Source of the DNA: an uncultured Carboxylicivirga sp.
GTDB taxonomy: Bacteria > Bacteroidota > Bacteroidia > Bacteroidales > Marinilabiliaceae
Length of the DNA: 64,000 bases
Assembly (NCBI RefSeq): GCF_963674565.1
Contig: NZ_OY771430.1
Coordinates: forward strand, 2,666,001 to 2,730,000
Direction: 5' to 3'
The notes beneath the pieces were generated by a model that was not told the DNA's origin, searched no databases, and was given only the letters and a program-made list of their open reading frames with translations. Below, piece by piece: positions 42,169 to 52,844 of this stretch; position 1 is the first letter of the stretch; each line of letters begins with the position of its first letter. A program made the translations under genes and the position numbers.

Positions 42169-44052
42169 ATGAAAAAATTGATGTCTATACTATTGGCAAT
42201 TCTTGCCAGTAACTTCACTGTGTGCTTTTCAAAAGCTCCCATTAAATTCGGAAAAGTTAGTTTAGAAGAATTGGAGATGACTACTTATGAAGCCGATACA
42301 TCTGCTGTTGCTGTTGTGTTATGTAAGTATGGTCATCTTAATGGAGCTGACCTTACATTTTCTGAAACAAGAAGAGTCAAAATTTTAAAGAAAGCTGGTA
42401 CTGAATATTCTGAGTTTACTTTTTCGGGAGACGACAGAACCATGGTAAAAGCAAAGATTTTCAATTTAGAGAACGGTGAAATTATTGAGGAAAGACTTAA
42501 AAAAGAATCAATTTTCAAAGAAAAAGTTACTGAAAACTATTTTCGAATTAAAATTGCTTTACCAAATATCAAAGTTGGATCAGTTTATGATATTGAAGTT
42601 GTGCATGAATTCCTTCCATCAGAATTCGCATTTCAGGAAGAATTACCTGTTGCTCATAGCGAACTATATCTTGAATCTTCCAGTTATGTAGAATTTAGAA
42701 AAAGAAAGGTTGGTTTCTTACCAATCCAAACAGAGAATGGATCTGTTTTTTACTGCGACAATGTTGCAGCGTTTAAGCCAGAACCATATATCAATTCAGT
42801 TGAGAATTATAAGACAAAGTTTGAATTTGATATTCTAAACATTAGCCTTCCAGGATTTTACAGAAGCTACACTACATCATGGGAAGCTGTTAATGATCGT
42901 CTGGCTGCCAATGCATATTTTGGTCATGCTATTTTTAATGGTTCAGGGTATTTATCTAAGATAAAAAAGGAAATTGAAGAAACCTGCACAACAACGTTAG
43001 AAAAGGTTGAGGCCGCATATGAAGCCATAAAAAAAGTAAAATGGAATGAATATGAATCTGTTTACACATCAACAGAAGTATTAGCATCTGCTTATAAAGA
43101 GGGAAAAGCCAATTCGGCTGACATTAATCTAATGCTGATGCAATTACTTTTAAAATTAGATATTCAAGCTCTTCCTGTTGTATTAAGTACACGAGATAAC
43201 GGACTATTACATATTATTTACCCAAGTTTAGAGAAGCTAAACTATGTAATTGTTTGGACCATGATTGAAGACAAGGAATATTTACTTGATGCCACTGACG
43301 AACTTTTACCTTTAGGAATGCTACCCAAAAGATGCCTTAATGAAAGAGGCCGTTTGGTTACAAATCAGTCTGGTAAATGGATAGACCTAAAAACTGATAA
43401 AAAAGATCAGGAAACCATATTATATGACCTAGCAATTGATGATGATCTAAACTTAGAAGGAAACATATCCTTTGCAAAGTACGATTATGCAGCATATGAT
43501 TTTAGAAAGAATTATAAAGAATATGCCAGTGAAGAAGATTATTTAACAGCATTAGAAACCAGTAATCCTGGACTGTTAATAAAAGATTTTACAGTAGAGA
43601 ATATCGATAATCTGAATGAACCAATTAAAGAAAAATATGAAATTGAGATTAGCAACAAGATTGAAAAAATTAATGATATGATTCTTGTTAATCCTTTCCT
43701 ATTTGAACAAATTGAAGAAAATCCATTCAAGCTAGAAAATCGTGAATATCCTGTTGATTTTGCTTATCTGAAAACAAAATACCTCATAACAAAAATTACT
43801 TTTCCGGAAGGTTATCAGGTTGAATCAACACCACAACCAATCAGGGCATTTCTTCCTGACAAAAAATCAAATATCTTAATTAACTATAGCGTTATTGGTA
43901 ATGTAATAAATGTCACCTATAAATTAAACCTCGCCAAAGCACAATATATGGCTGACGAATATCCACTTCTTAAAGCGTTGTATGGTGAGATAATTAAGAA
44001 ACAAGCTGAACCAATTATATTAAAACCTATTCAAGATGAGGCATCTCTTTAG
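42169..44052 (+). CDS. DUF3857 protein with degenerate transglutaminase-like domain
   Basis: A 627-aa exported protein (signal LMSILLAILASNFTVCFS). Residues ~50-225 are DUF3857 (RRVKILKKAGTEYSEFTF, FRIKIALPNIKVGSVYDIEVVHEF). A transglutaminase-like region follows (~290-390). The catalytic Cys position reads GKANSADINLMLMQLL, so it carries Ser/Ala instead of Cys and is probably inactive as a transglutaminase. A C-terminal beta domain ends the protein. I start at the ATG at 42169, which places the signal peptide at the N-terminus. It overlaps the following paralog by 17 bp, so the two are translated together and may form a heteromeric periplasmic complex (inference). Confidence 0.85.
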   Translation: MKKLMSILLAILASNFTVCFSKAPIKFGKVSLEELEMTTYEADTSAVAVVLCKYGHLNGADLTFSETRRVKILKKAGTEYSEFTFSGDDRTMVKAKIFNLENGEIIEERLKKESIFKEKVTENYFRIKIALPNIKVGSVYDIEVVHEFLPSEFAFQEELPVAHSELYLESSSYVEFRKRKVGFLPIQTENGSVFYCDNVAAFKPEPYINSVENYKTKFEFDILNISLPGFYRSYTTSWEAVNDRLAANAYFGHAIFNGSGYLSKIKKEIEETCTTTLEKVEAAYEAIKKVKWNEYESVYTSTEVLASAYKEGKANSADINLMLMQLLLKLDIQALPVVLSTRDNGLLHIIYPSLEKLNYVIVWTMIEDKEYLLDATDELLPLGMLPKRCLNERGRLVTNQSGKWIDLKTDKKDQETILYDLAIDDDLNLEGNISFAKYDYAAYDFRKNYKEYASEEDYLTALETSNPGLLIKDFTVENIDNLNEPIKEKYEIEISNKIEKINDMILVNPFLFEQIEENPFKLENREYPVDFAYLKTKYLITKITFPEGYQVESTPQPIRAFLPDKKSNILINYSVIGNVINVTYKLNLAKAQYMADEYPLLKALYGEIIKKQAEPIILKPIQDEASL

Positions 44053-45943
44053 TATTCTAATATTATTTTGGGTTGGTGTTACCATTACTGAGGCAAAAGA
44101 CAAAACAAAATATCCCGTTTCTGATATTCCAGCTGAATTATTAGTGAATGCTGACGCAGTGATCAGAAACTCAACTTATACATATGAGTATCAATCAATC
44201 AATAAAGCAGAAGAACGGGTTAGTACAGCAATAACCATCTTAAAAGAAAGTGCACTTTCAAGATCAGTCCTGTCAGAATATTACGACAGCTTTACCAAAA
44301 TTTCTGACATTGAAATGACTGTCTATGATGAGAATGGCAATAAGGTTAAAAAACTTTCACAAGAAGACATTTTTGACCGTAGTGCTATATCAGGTTTCTC
44401 GCTGTATGAAGACAGTAGAATGAAGATTGCAGATCCTAAATATTCAACATATCCATTTACTGTGGAGTATTCTTACACAAAAAGATATAACTCAACCTAC
44501 CATTTCCCATATTGGTATGTAGTAGATGGCTTTAATATTTCAGTTCAACATTCAGAGTTCAAAGTTGTCACTCCAATAAACTATAATTTAAGGTATCTTG
44601 AAAATAATATGCCTGTAAATGTTGAAAAAACAAATGTAGAAAACAGTAATGTTTATACATGGAAAATAAATAATTATAAGGCTTTTAAATTTGAACCATT
44701 ATCACCTCCGGAGGATTTATGGGCACCACATGTAATTACTTCTCCTGAGAAATTTTCAATCGATAATTATGAAGGTGACCTCAGTACCTGGAGTTCTTTT
44801 GGTTATTTCAGAACAAAACTTAACGATGGTAAGGACAATATTCCTGAAGAAACCATTACGAAAGTAAAAGAACTTCTAACCGATTCTATGTCAATCTACG
44901 AAAAGGTTAGTACGGTTCATAAATATGCCCAAAATAAGAACAGATACATAAGCATTCAAGACGGCATTGGTGGTATACAACCCTTTGATGCGGAAACGGT
45001 TGACAGACTTTCTTATGGCGACTGTAAGGCTCTTACTAATTACACCATGTCGCTACTGAAAGCATTAAATATTGATTGCTTTTATACATTGGTTAATGCT
45101 GGCACCTATTCACCGATAACTCCGGATTTTAGTATGCCATACTTTAACCATGCTTTTTTATGTGTTCCAACTCCCAAAGACACCATATGGGTTGAATGTA
45201 CAAATGCACATTCTCCTTGCGGATTCATTGGTGATTTTACTGATGACAGATATGTACTTATCCTGGATTATAAAGACTCAAAACTATTGAGAACCCCTTC
45301 TTATCAGGCTGATGAGAATCAACAAAAATTATTAGGAGAAATAAAGATTGGCACCAGTGGAGATGCTTCAGCAAATGTAAGTTTTATTTATAATGGAGCT
45401 CAATATCCTGACCAATTCGCACTAACTCTATTGGATGAAAAAGACAGAAAGAAAGCGATTACACAGACAATAAGTGCCCCTAATTTTGAATTAGAATCAT
45501 ATGATATTGAAGTTAATTATAACAGAAGTCCTGAGCTTGAAAAAAAACTCAATCTCTATTTATACAACTTCACTACAAAAATGGGTGATAAGTTATTATT
45601 TAAACTTAATACTTTAAATTCTCAAACTTTCGTCCCTCCTTATGCAAGAGGAAGAAAAACACCATTATTTATAGCAAGAAACTACAGTGAGAAGGATAGT
45701 ATTAAATATATTTTAAACGAGGATGTCATTATCGAAGCAGTTCCTGATCCTGTTGAAATTGAATCTATATTTGGTCTATATAATTCTAAAACTGAAATAA
45801 AGGACAATACTGTTGTTTACAATAGATACTTTGTAATCAACAAAGGAACATATCCTAAAGAAAAATACAACGAGTTCAGAGAGTTTCTGGAGAAAGTAGC
45901 AAAGGCTGACGCTTCAAGTGCTATAATAAAGCCTAAAAGCTAA
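44036..45943 (+). CDS. DUF3857/transglutaminase-like protein with intact Cys-His site
   Basis: A 635-aa exported protein (signal ILILFWVGVTITEA). DUF3857 spans ~55-235 (RVSTAITILKESALSRS, YPFTVEYSYTKRYNSTYHFPYW). The transglutaminase-like domain (~275-410) keeps the catalytic Cys in YGDCKALTNYTMSLLKAL and the His in YFNHAFLCVPTP, with the acidic third residue probably in WVECTNAHSPCG. It is therefore the likely active partner of the degenerate upstream paralog, which it overlaps by 17 bp. The family is widespread in Bacteroidota and its substrate is unknown. A terminator follows at 45967-46000. Confidence 0.87.
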   Translation: MRHLFSILILFWVGVTITEAKDKTKYPVSDIPAELLVNADAVIRNSTYTYEYQSINKAEERVSTAITILKESALSRSVLSEYYDSFTKISDIEMTVYDENGNKVKKLSQEDIFDRSAISGFSLYEDSRMKIADPKYSTYPFTVEYSYTKRYNSTYHFPYWYVVDGFNISVQHSEFKVVTPINYNLRYLENNMPVNVEKTNVENSNVYTWKINNYKAFKFEPLSPPEDLWAPHVITSPEKFSIDNYEGDLSTWSSFGYFRTKLNDGKDNIPEETITKVKELLTDSMSIYEKVSTVHKYAQNKNRYISIQDGIGGIQPFDAETVDRLSYGDCKALTNYTMSLLKALNIDCFYTLVNAGTYSPITPDFSMPYFNHAFLCVPTPKDTIWVECTNAHSPCGFIGDFTDDRYVLILDYKDSKLLRTPSYQADENQQKLLGEIKIGTSGDASANVSFIYNGAQYPDQFALTLLDEKDRKKAITQTISAPNFELESYDIEVNYNRSPELEKKLNLYLYNFTTKMGDKLLFKLNTLNSQTFVPPYARGRKTPLFIARNYSEKDSIKYILNEDVIIEAVPDPVEIESIFGLYNSKTEIKDNTVVYNRYFVINKGTYPKEKYNEFREFLEKVAKADASSAIIKPKS

Positions 45944-45966
45944 CTATTCGCCATGCTATCTTATTT

Positions 45967-46000
45967 AAAATACCTCGAAATTCATTCGGGGTATTTTTTC
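45967..46000 (+). terminator. Terminator of the DUF3857 operon
   Basis: Stem AAAATACCTCGAA (45967-45979) / TTCGGGGTATTTT (45985-45997), one wobble pair, followed by further T residues, 24 bp past the stop codon. Confidence 0.85.
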
Positions 46001-46215
46001 TACTACCTATCAGATAATCCAAATCGTAACATCTTCGTCTTATCGTATCATTAAATTACACCTAGTTCTTTAATTGACAAGTGGTTAAAAAAACAACCTA
46101 AACAAAAGAAAAAGCTCTAGGATAATGATTCGGAATTTCAATATCACACCTTTGATCCGATAGACTTTAATATTATAGTGTTTGACATCTCACCAGTATT
46201 TGTCATTAATAATAT

Positions 46216-46243
46216 GCAAAAAAAAGAGCCCATAAGGGCTCTT
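46216..46243 (-). terminator. Terminator of the double SusCD/fasciclin operon
   Basis: Perfect 8-bp stem AAGAGCCC (46224-46231) / GGGCTCTT (46236-46243), with an 8-T run after it on the minus strand, 38 bp past the last SusD stop codon. The ~210 bp between this and the previous terminator hold nothing I recognise. Confidence 0.85.
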
Positions 46244-46280
46244 CTTAATTATTCAACTATTATAAACAGACTATAAGCAC

Positions 46281-47963
46281 CTACTTACTTTGTAGATACC
46301 AATTATTTTCATCCATTAATTTTGCTCTGATAGCTTCTTTATTATCATATTTTTCAGCAACCTTATCAGCCAGATAAGCATTATCTCCTCTGCGTTTAGC
46401 TATACGCATTAAATCGTGGAAACGATTACCTTCAAATGCTGTTTCAAGGGCAAATTCTTCAATAATCTTATCTTCTACATAGTCCATTGAATCCTGCATT
46501 GTTTCAAGTTCAGGAATTATAAAGGTTGTACTTGTTTCAATATTTCCACAACCGCGACCATGTATACCAATATTATATTGAGCTGAATATGTATTCTGAT
46601 CCTCATCAATAAATGTTCCAATCCATTTAGATTCAGAAAAGTTGGTATATGGATAAAAAGTATATGACGTCTCATCATACGATATATATTTTTCATCCCT
46701 CGGAATTAAATTGTCATTAGCCATTGTAAGTGGGCCTAACCCATTCTTTAATACAGCGAAAGCCATATTTGGTTTTTCCAAACGATTCAATGCCTCTGCG
46801 AATTTAAGATACAAATGAGCAGAACGATATAGCACCAATGAACGGTATGATGTTCCATTCATAAAGGCAAATTTCATTATACGACCTTTTTCGATGTTAT
46901 ACAAAGAACTGTTCTCATATAATTCAGCAGGCACATAAGAACCATATGCTCTGATTCCACCTCTTAAATCACCTTCGATTGTAACAGTAGCCGTCTGATA
47001 ATAGGTTTGTGTTTCCCAATTATTAATAGCAACATCCGAAGGAGCCAGTTGATTCATATAATAACTATTCAATGAGTCCAATGGTGATCCATCCTCTTTA
47101 TATTCAACAGATGCAATTAATTTTGTAATTGTGTTAAATGAATTACCATACAAATTAATATCCCAATTCCATGGTGAATACGTATCTTCATCAATAATCC
47201 CTTCATCTTCACCATCGTACTTATTAACATACCTGGGATGTATATAGTACATCTCATCATCGATTAAATCATAGTACTCACGAGCTGCATTTTCATACTG
47301 ACCAGTCCATAAATATAAATCACCTAACAACATACGCACATCAAAATACATATAGGAAGAGAATGCTTCAGGTTTTTCTATTGATTTCCAAGGAGAAAGA
47401 TCATCAATTAACACTGGTGCAAGCTCATCGAACGTATATACTTTATATCCGCTATTTGCATCAGTTACATCCAGAATCGGTTCTTCAAAGTATTTTGCTT
47501 CACCATAGTTAAGTGCCAGTTGCATATATGTCCATGCTCTAATTGACTTAGCTGCAACATAATCACGATAATTAACTTTCTCGCCCTGAATAATAATAGC
47601 TGTATCTACGTTTGCTATTAGATAATTACAAAGATTGATTACAGAGTAATAAGCTCTTGAATCATTAAATTTATTATCCGAGCTAATATCGAAATTATAA
47701 ATCTCTCTTAATTCCTCATCTGAAAAAGATGTAGTTTCCATCAAATCACCTCGCAACTCCCCTAAAAGGACATATTGTTGTGATAGTAATTCCAATTCAT
47801 TCAATATTCCATTAATAGAATAGAAATCCTTATCAGGAGATGACAGATCAACTTCAGACGGAAGTAATATCTGATCAGAGTCAGTACCTAATAATCCTTC
47901 ACAGCTAACCAAAGTGACGCTCAGTATAATTAATCCGATCGCTATGCTATATATTTTTTTCAT
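46281..47963 (-). CDS. SusD/RagB-family nutrient-binding lipoprotein (second pair)
   Basis: A 560-aa surface lipoprotein; the signal ends LSVTLVSCEG. SusD features: N-terminal tetratricopeptide-like helices (AAKSIRAWTYMQLALNYGEAKYFEEPIL), LYLWTGQYENAAREYYDLID, and the C-terminal motif ETAFEGNRFHDLMRIAKRRGDNAYL. I start at the ATG at 47963 because it places the lipobox correctly; an upstream ATG at 47993 adds ten residues. It forms the lid of the SusC transporter encoded 49 bp upstream and is the last gene of the seven-gene operon. The ligand is unknown; no glycoside hydrolase is in the operon. Confidence 0.93.
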   Translation of the reverse strand: MKKIYSIAIGLIILSVTLVSCEGLLGTDSDQILLPSEVDLSSPDKDFYSINGILNELELLSQQYVLLGELRGDLMETTSFSDEELREIYNFDISSDNKFNDSRAYYSVINLCNYLIANVDTAIIIQGEKVNYRDYVAAKSIRAWTYMQLALNYGEAKYFEEPILDVTDANSGYKVYTFDELAPVLIDDLSPWKSIEKPEAFSSYMYFDVRMLLGDLYLWTGQYENAAREYYDLIDDEMYYIHPRYVNKYDGEDEGIIDEDTYSPWNWDINLYGNSFNTITKLIASVEYKEDGSPLDSLNSYYMNQLAPSDVAINNWETQTYYQTATVTIEGDLRGGIRAYGSYVPAELYENSSLYNIEKGRIMKFAFMNGTSYRSLVLYRSAHLYLKFAEALNRLEKPNMAFAVLKNGLGPLTMANDNLIPRDEKYISYDETSYTFYPYTNFSESKWIGTFIDEDQNTYSAQYNIGIHGRGCGNIETSTTFIIPELETMQDSMDYVEDKIIEEFALETAFEGNRFHDLMRIAKRRGDNAYLADKVAEKYDNKEAIRAKLMDENNWYLQSK

Positions 47964-48012
47964 ACCTTTTATCTTTTTACATGTATGTAGCATGTTCCAA
48001 TATTCTTTTCTG

Positions 48013-51000
48013 TTATAGATCTATTTTAACACCCATAAAATAACTTCTTGTGAATGGTAATAAACCTGTATCAATACCTTGATATAATACCATATTAGAA
48101 CTTGAAAACTCTGGATCCGATCCAAGATAGTTAGTCCAGGTGTATAGGTTATTAGCCGCAACCCAAACATTTAACCCAGCAATCACATTGGATTTTAATG
48201 GCACTTTATAGTTTACAGTTAATGTTTTAAACCTTAGGAATGAACCATCCTCAATCCATCTGTCAGAGAAACGGGCATTACCCATTGGGTCACCATATGT
48301 TGCTTTCGGTATTTCAGTTTGCTGTCCTTCGAAGAACCAACGGTTGGTCATTGCAGTTGATTGATTCATAAAATCACTTCCAGATTCAAGCAATGCCCTT
48401 TGATAGTTATAGACATCGTTTCCATAAGAAAAGGTAAATAATGCATTAACACTTAAACCTTTAAATGAAACATTTGTAAAAAATGAACCATACAAGTCAG
48501 GATTTGGATCACCAATAATTTGTCTGTCTTTTTCAGTAATATAGTGATTTCCATCTACATCATCGAAATACATATCACCAGCTCCAAAACTATGCTCAAC
48601 ACCATAACTATCTACAACTTTTAAATTAGCAGCAGTGGCTTCTGCCTCTGTTGAGAAAACACCTTTTGTTTTATATCCATAGAATACGCCAACAGGATTA
48701 CCAACAGATGTTAAGATTTCAGCACCATATAATTCATAAGTGTCTTCATTCTCTGACCAAGCCTCAATTTTATTGGTATAATGTCCTACTGATGCTCCAG
48801 TTTCCCATTTAAGATTTTTCAGGTTCAATAATTTTACATTTGTAGATACTTCAAATCCTAAATTGGATAATTCACCATCATTACTCCAATACATACCAGA
48901 ACCTGCAACTTCAGGAAGTTCTTTCAATGTCAAAAGATTCGTTGTATAGCTTCTATAGAAATCAGCATTTAAAGCCAATTTATCATTGAACCATATTGAT
49001 TCAATTCCAACATTTGCTTTAGCTGTAGTTTCCCATTGTAATTCTTTATTACCAATATTACCAAAGATTAAACCATTGGCTCTGTTATAATAACGCACCG
49101 AAGTAAAATAGGATTGATTTGCATATGGATCCAGATTATCATTACCGGTAAAGCCAAATCCTGCTCGCAATTTTAATTGATCTACAAAATCTACATCGCT
49201 CATAAATGTTTCTGATGAAATCAACCAGGAAGCTTCTAAAGAGGGAAATACAGCAAAACTATAGTCTCCTAATTGAAATCCTTCCTTGGTTTCAGCACCA
49301 AAAACACTAGAACCATCAATCGCTACTGAAGCAGCTGCAAAATACCTATTATCATAACTATAACCAATTCTGGCGTAACCTGATAGATATTTAATCTCAT
49401 CGTTGATACCTTTTGTAATTTTATTGGTCAAACCTGTTGATAAATCACGGTCCTGATCAGTTCCGGTATTATGTCCTTCTCCAAAATCAGATTCATAATA
49501 ATTATATAAATATCTGAATCCTGCTAATACATTTACACGGTTTATTCCTTTTTTAAGATAATAATTAAGATAGGAGTCACTATAAATAGCAGTGTTACGC
49601 ATCTGTTGGTTTCGGAACATATTCTCAGACCAACCCACATTATCAATGTATATATCAGCTACACCAACAATAGGTCTGTAATAAGTTTCTTTTACCTTAT
49701 TAAGACTGTAATCAAAAAGACTTGTAATTGAAAGATTATCAAGTATTCTGAATGTTGGCTTAATTCCCATATTAAAGCGATACTGCTTACTTGTGTTTAA
49801 GGCATTTTCGATTACTGCAGTTGGGTTACTTATTCCAAATACATCACTATCAGCAGGATCAGTTGTTAATGTTCCTGAGGATGTATATAAAAACGGAGAT
49901 AGATAAGGTGATTTGATAAGTGCATTAAATGTAGGTGAAGTATAAAACTCAGTACCATCATCCATTAACGTTCTGTCAGTATTTGTATAACCAACATTAA
50001 CTGCCAAATCAATTTGATCTGTCAAAGCAATATCAGCATTAAATCTGGATTGTAAACGATTCAAAGCTGTTGTATTAACAACACCTTCATTACCGGTATA
50101 TCCAACTGATAAGTTATATAATGCTTTTTCATCACCACCATTAACACTAATGTTACTGCTATGAAACATTCCTTGCTGATACACCTGATCTGCCCAGTTA
50201 GTATTGTTATGATAATCAAGATATGAGGATTTATCAGTATCCAAATTAAGGAAAGGTAAATCTTCAACTTCCATCCCAAATCTATCTGCAACCTGTTGCT
50301 TACTCATTGAACTTAATACATCAGATGCATAGGTTGTAAACTGTTCAACATTCATTGTTGGCAAAGAACTTGGTTTTTCAATAATACCAAACATTGAATT
50401 CACTTCAATCTTGGTTGCCATACCCTCTCCTCTTTTGGTTTTAATGATGATAACACCATTACTACCTTTACTGCCATATATAGATGTACCATCTTTCACA
50501 ACACTTACGCTCTCAATATCATTCAGGTCGATATTTATTAAACTATTACCAAAGTACCCCGAATGCAATGACTCAGCATCGTATTGATTATTCCATATTA
50601 CCCCATCAACCACAAATAAAGGTTGTGAATTGGCGTTAACAGAATTGTAACCTCTTATAAACATTGATGAGCCTATTCCGGTAAGACCAGAACGACCAAT
50701 GCTTCTAACATCACCACCTAAATTAGTTTGAATAAGTTCATCAACTGAGGCATAATTAGATGGATAAAACTCGTCTAATTCAACCACTGAATTAGTTATG
50801 TGTGAAGCTCTTTGACTACCTAACAATGTCTCTTTATCCTTGTACAAAGCATTAAATGCTTCAGAATAAAGAACTATTTCAAGTTCTGTTTTACCTTTTA
50901 CAGATATTTCGCGTGTATAGTAATCAAATGCCTTTACAACCAATACCTCAGTATCTTCAGTTACTCCGATTGAAAACTTTCCTTCAGCATCGGTAGTAGC

Positions 51001-51237
51001 TGCTGATTCAAAATTTACAGTACTAATTTGTGCTGCAATTATTGGCTCTTTTGTTTTAGCATCTTTTACAACTCCTTTAATAAAACGTACCTCGTCAATA
51101 TCCATATCCAAATCGCTCAGATCATCCTGAGCAATAGCAGGGATAAAAAATAAGGTACAAACCAAAGCCAGAACTAAACGAGTAAGAGCCTTATATTTTA
51201 CTGTTTTAAACGATATCATTTGTTTCATTCTATTCAT
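48013..51237 (-). CDS. SusC/RagA-family TonB-dependent transporter (second pair)
   Basis: A 1074-aa outer-membrane TonB-dependent transporter. After the signal peptide (ALVCTLFFIPAIAQ) comes a carboxypeptidase-regulatory-like domain (IKGVVKDAKTKEPIIAAQIS), then a plug with SusC-type motifs (SMFIRGYNSVNANSQPLFVVDGV, YGSKGSNGVIIIKTKRG), then a 22-strand barrel ending YFMGVKIDL. It lacks an N-terminal STN domain, so it does not itself signal to an anti-sigma factor. It imports whatever the SusD partner binds. It lies 15 bp after a fasciclin lipoprotein gene and 49 bp before susD. Confidence 0.95.
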   Translation of the reverse strand: MNRMKQMISFKTVKYKALTRLVLALVCTLFFIPAIAQDDLSDLDMDIDEVRFIKGVVKDAKTKEPIIAAQISTVNFESAATTDAEGKFSIGVTEDTEVLVVKAFDYYTREISVKGKTELEIVLYSEAFNALYKDKETLLGSQRASHITNSVVELDEFYPSNYASVDELIQTNLGGDVRSIGRSGLTGIGSSMFIRGYNSVNANSQPLFVVDGVIWNNQYDAESLHSGYFGNSLINIDLNDIESVSVVKDGTSIYGSKGSNGVIIIKTKRGEGMATKIEVNSMFGIIEKPSSLPTMNVEQFTTYASDVLSSMSKQQVADRFGMEVEDLPFLNLDTDKSSYLDYHNNTNWADQVYQQGMFHSSNISVNGGDEKALYNLSVGYTGNEGVVNTTALNRLQSRFNADIALTDQIDLAVNVGYTNTDRTLMDDGTEFYTSPTFNALIKSPYLSPFLYTSSGTLTTDPADSDVFGISNPTAVIENALNTSKQYRFNMGIKPTFRILDNLSITSLFDYSLNKVKETYYRPIVGVADIYIDNVGWSENMFRNQQMRNTAIYSDSYLNYYLKKGINRVNVLAGFRYLYNYYESDFGEGHNTGTDQDRDLSTGLTNKITKGINDEIKYLSGYARIGYSYDNRYFAAASVAIDGSSVFGAETKEGFQLGDYSFAVFPSLEASWLISSETFMSDVDFVDQLKLRAGFGFTGNDNLDPYANQSYFTSVRYYNRANGLIFGNIGNKELQWETTAKANVGIESIWFNDKLALNADFYRSYTTNLLTLKELPEVAGSGMYWSNDGELSNLGFEVSTNVKLLNLKNLKWETGASVGHYTNKIEAWSENEDTYELYGAEILTSVGNPVGVFYGYKTKGVFSTEAEATAANLKVVDSYGVEHSFGAGDMYFDDVDGNHYITEKDRQIIGDPNPDLYGSFFTNVSFKGLSVNALFTFSYGNDVYNYQRALLESGSDFMNQSTAMTNRWFFEGQQTEIPKATYGDPMGNARFSDRWIEDGSFLRFKTLTVNYKVPLKSNVIAGLNVWVAANNLYTWTNYLGSDPEFSSSNMVLYQGIDTGLLPFTRSYFMGVKIDL

Positions 51238-51252
51238 ATTACAGTTTATACC

Positions 51253-52821
51253 TTACTCTAATACTGGTTCTAATTTTATACAGTCAATTCTCATATTTCT
51301 TGTGAGTTTTAAATCTGCATCGGAAGATTCAGCATCAGTTACTTCGTTGATTACTTCTAATTTAACAGGGAATTCCTCAATTGTAACATTATCATCTTCA
51401 TCATAAGAGATATAAGGATAATTGGTAAATTCAAAATCAAACTGTGTAACAAGCATTTTGGTTAATCCTTCAGCCTTAACAACATTATCAGAAGGAGTTA
51501 CTCTTAAACGACGTACACGACCTGTTGTTGAATTGATATAAGTAAGAACAAAGGAAACTTTCGTTTTTATTGTATCAGTCGCAACAATTGTTTCAGGAAC
51601 AAACACGCAGTAAATATTATATTTTGCCGATAAAATGTTATCCAATGAGAAAGTAACACTTGGTTTTGCATTCGTACTGCTTGGTTCAACGTACAGATAT
51701 GTGTTTTCAGAAATATCCAATCCGGAATGATAACTTGTACGAATAAACGGATAACTATTTGAATTATCTCTGGTAGCAGTTGCTTCAGCTTCTAGTTGAA
51801 TTTTATTGAACCAACTCACTGTATCGCTAAATGGCATTAAATCTGTTATATAAGCATACCCATTACTTGCTTCCAACATTTCAGTATTTGCAAATAATTC
51901 TGCCGGGTTATAATACTTAGTATCTGTAGTTGAACTTATTGAATCATAAGCAGAAGGATTTTCTATTTTATTTCTAAAAACCATATCCTTCACCAAAAAC
52001 AACTTGGTCATCTCCTCACTATAATCTTCTCCACCTAAAATATCAGGAAAATTAAAATAAGGTTTGATTCTGTTATAAGCCTCAATCCAGGCAGTATTGG
52101 TAGGATAAATAGTTGTATAAACACTATCTTCATTTCCTAAATCACCTATTGCATCCAAGATTAAGTTTTTATCAATGAAGATAGAATCATAAATTCTTCT
52201 CCCTTGTTCATCAATGTCAATAACCGTACTGGCGGCTGGATTAAAAATATGCTGATCGTTACCGTAAATATAACTTTTCAATGAATCAAGACCTTCCAGT
52301 TCACCAATGTACTCTTTTAGATTATTCAGATAGGGAGCGTATTGATTTAAAACATGCGATAAGCCATTATTTACAGGTATGTTTTGTTGTAGTAATTCAG
52401 CATGTCCAAATGTGAATAAATCACCGGATTTTTCAAAACCAACGTTCTTACCACTTTGCATTTTAATTAAGCTCTCTACAATACCTGAAGTTCCTACTCG
52501 TCCTCTGGCAATATGATTGGTAACAATATGTTTTACCAGTGTTTCATCTGTAAGGTCTACATCAACCAATGCATCATTAACAGGAGCCCAAATGGTGAAA
52601 GATTGAGAAGTTTGTAAAACTTTGTCATATCCAACGGATTTAACCATTGAAGTGAAAGTACTAAGGTCACTGTTAGCTTCAAGATACTCCATCATTGAAA
52701 TATCAGCTCCATCAAAGGTATCTTCTTCGTAGTGCTTATCCCATTCATCATTACAGGATACAAATGCAATACCTAATGATAATACCAGGAGAAAAGCACT
52801 TTTATAAATCGTATATTTCAT
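51253..52821 (-). CDS. Fasciclin-domain lipoprotein with C-terminal beta-sandwich (522 aa)
   Basis: A surface lipoprotein (signal LSLGIAFVSCND, Cys23). FAS1-type domains occupy about residues 40-170 (MEYLEANSDLSTFTSMVKSVGYDKVL, FTIWAPVNDALVDV) and 180-330 (LKEYIGELEGLDSLKSYIY, TTIYPTNTAWIEAYNRI). Residues about 340-522 form a beta-rich domain (FNKIQLEAEATATRDNSNSYPF, YIYCVF-like strands, MRIDCIKLEPV) similar in outline to carbohydrate-binding modules. FAS1 domains mediate adhesion to proteins or glycans. The position between two SusCD pairs suggests a surface binding accessory protein (inference). Confidence 0.85.
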   Translation of the reverse strand: MKYTIYKSAFLLVLSLGIAFVSCNDEWDKHYEEDTFDGADISMMEYLEANSDLSTFTSMVKSVGYDKVLQTSQSFTIWAPVNDALVDVDLTDETLVKHIVTNHIARGRVGTSGIVESLIKMQSGKNVGFEKSGDLFTFGHAELLQQNIPVNNGLSHVLNQYAPYLNNLKEYIGELEGLDSLKSYIYGNDQHIFNPAASTVIDIDEQGRRIYDSIFIDKNLILDAIGDLGNEDSVYTTIYPTNTAWIEAYNRIKPYFNFPDILGGEDYSEEMTKLFLVKDMVFRNKIENPSAYDSISSTTDTKYYNPAELFANTEMLEASNGYAYITDLMPFSDTVSWFNKIQLEAEATATRDNSNSYPFIRTSYHSGLDISENTYLYVEPSSTNAKPSVTFSLDNILSAKYNIYCVFVPETIVATDTIKTKVSFVLTYINSTTGRVRRLRVTPSDNVVKAEGLTKMLVTQFDFEFTNYPYISYDEDDNVTIEEFPVKLEVINEVTDAESSDADLKLTRNMRIDCIKLEPVLE

Positions 52822-52844
52822 ATTCTTTTAATTTCAATAATGCT

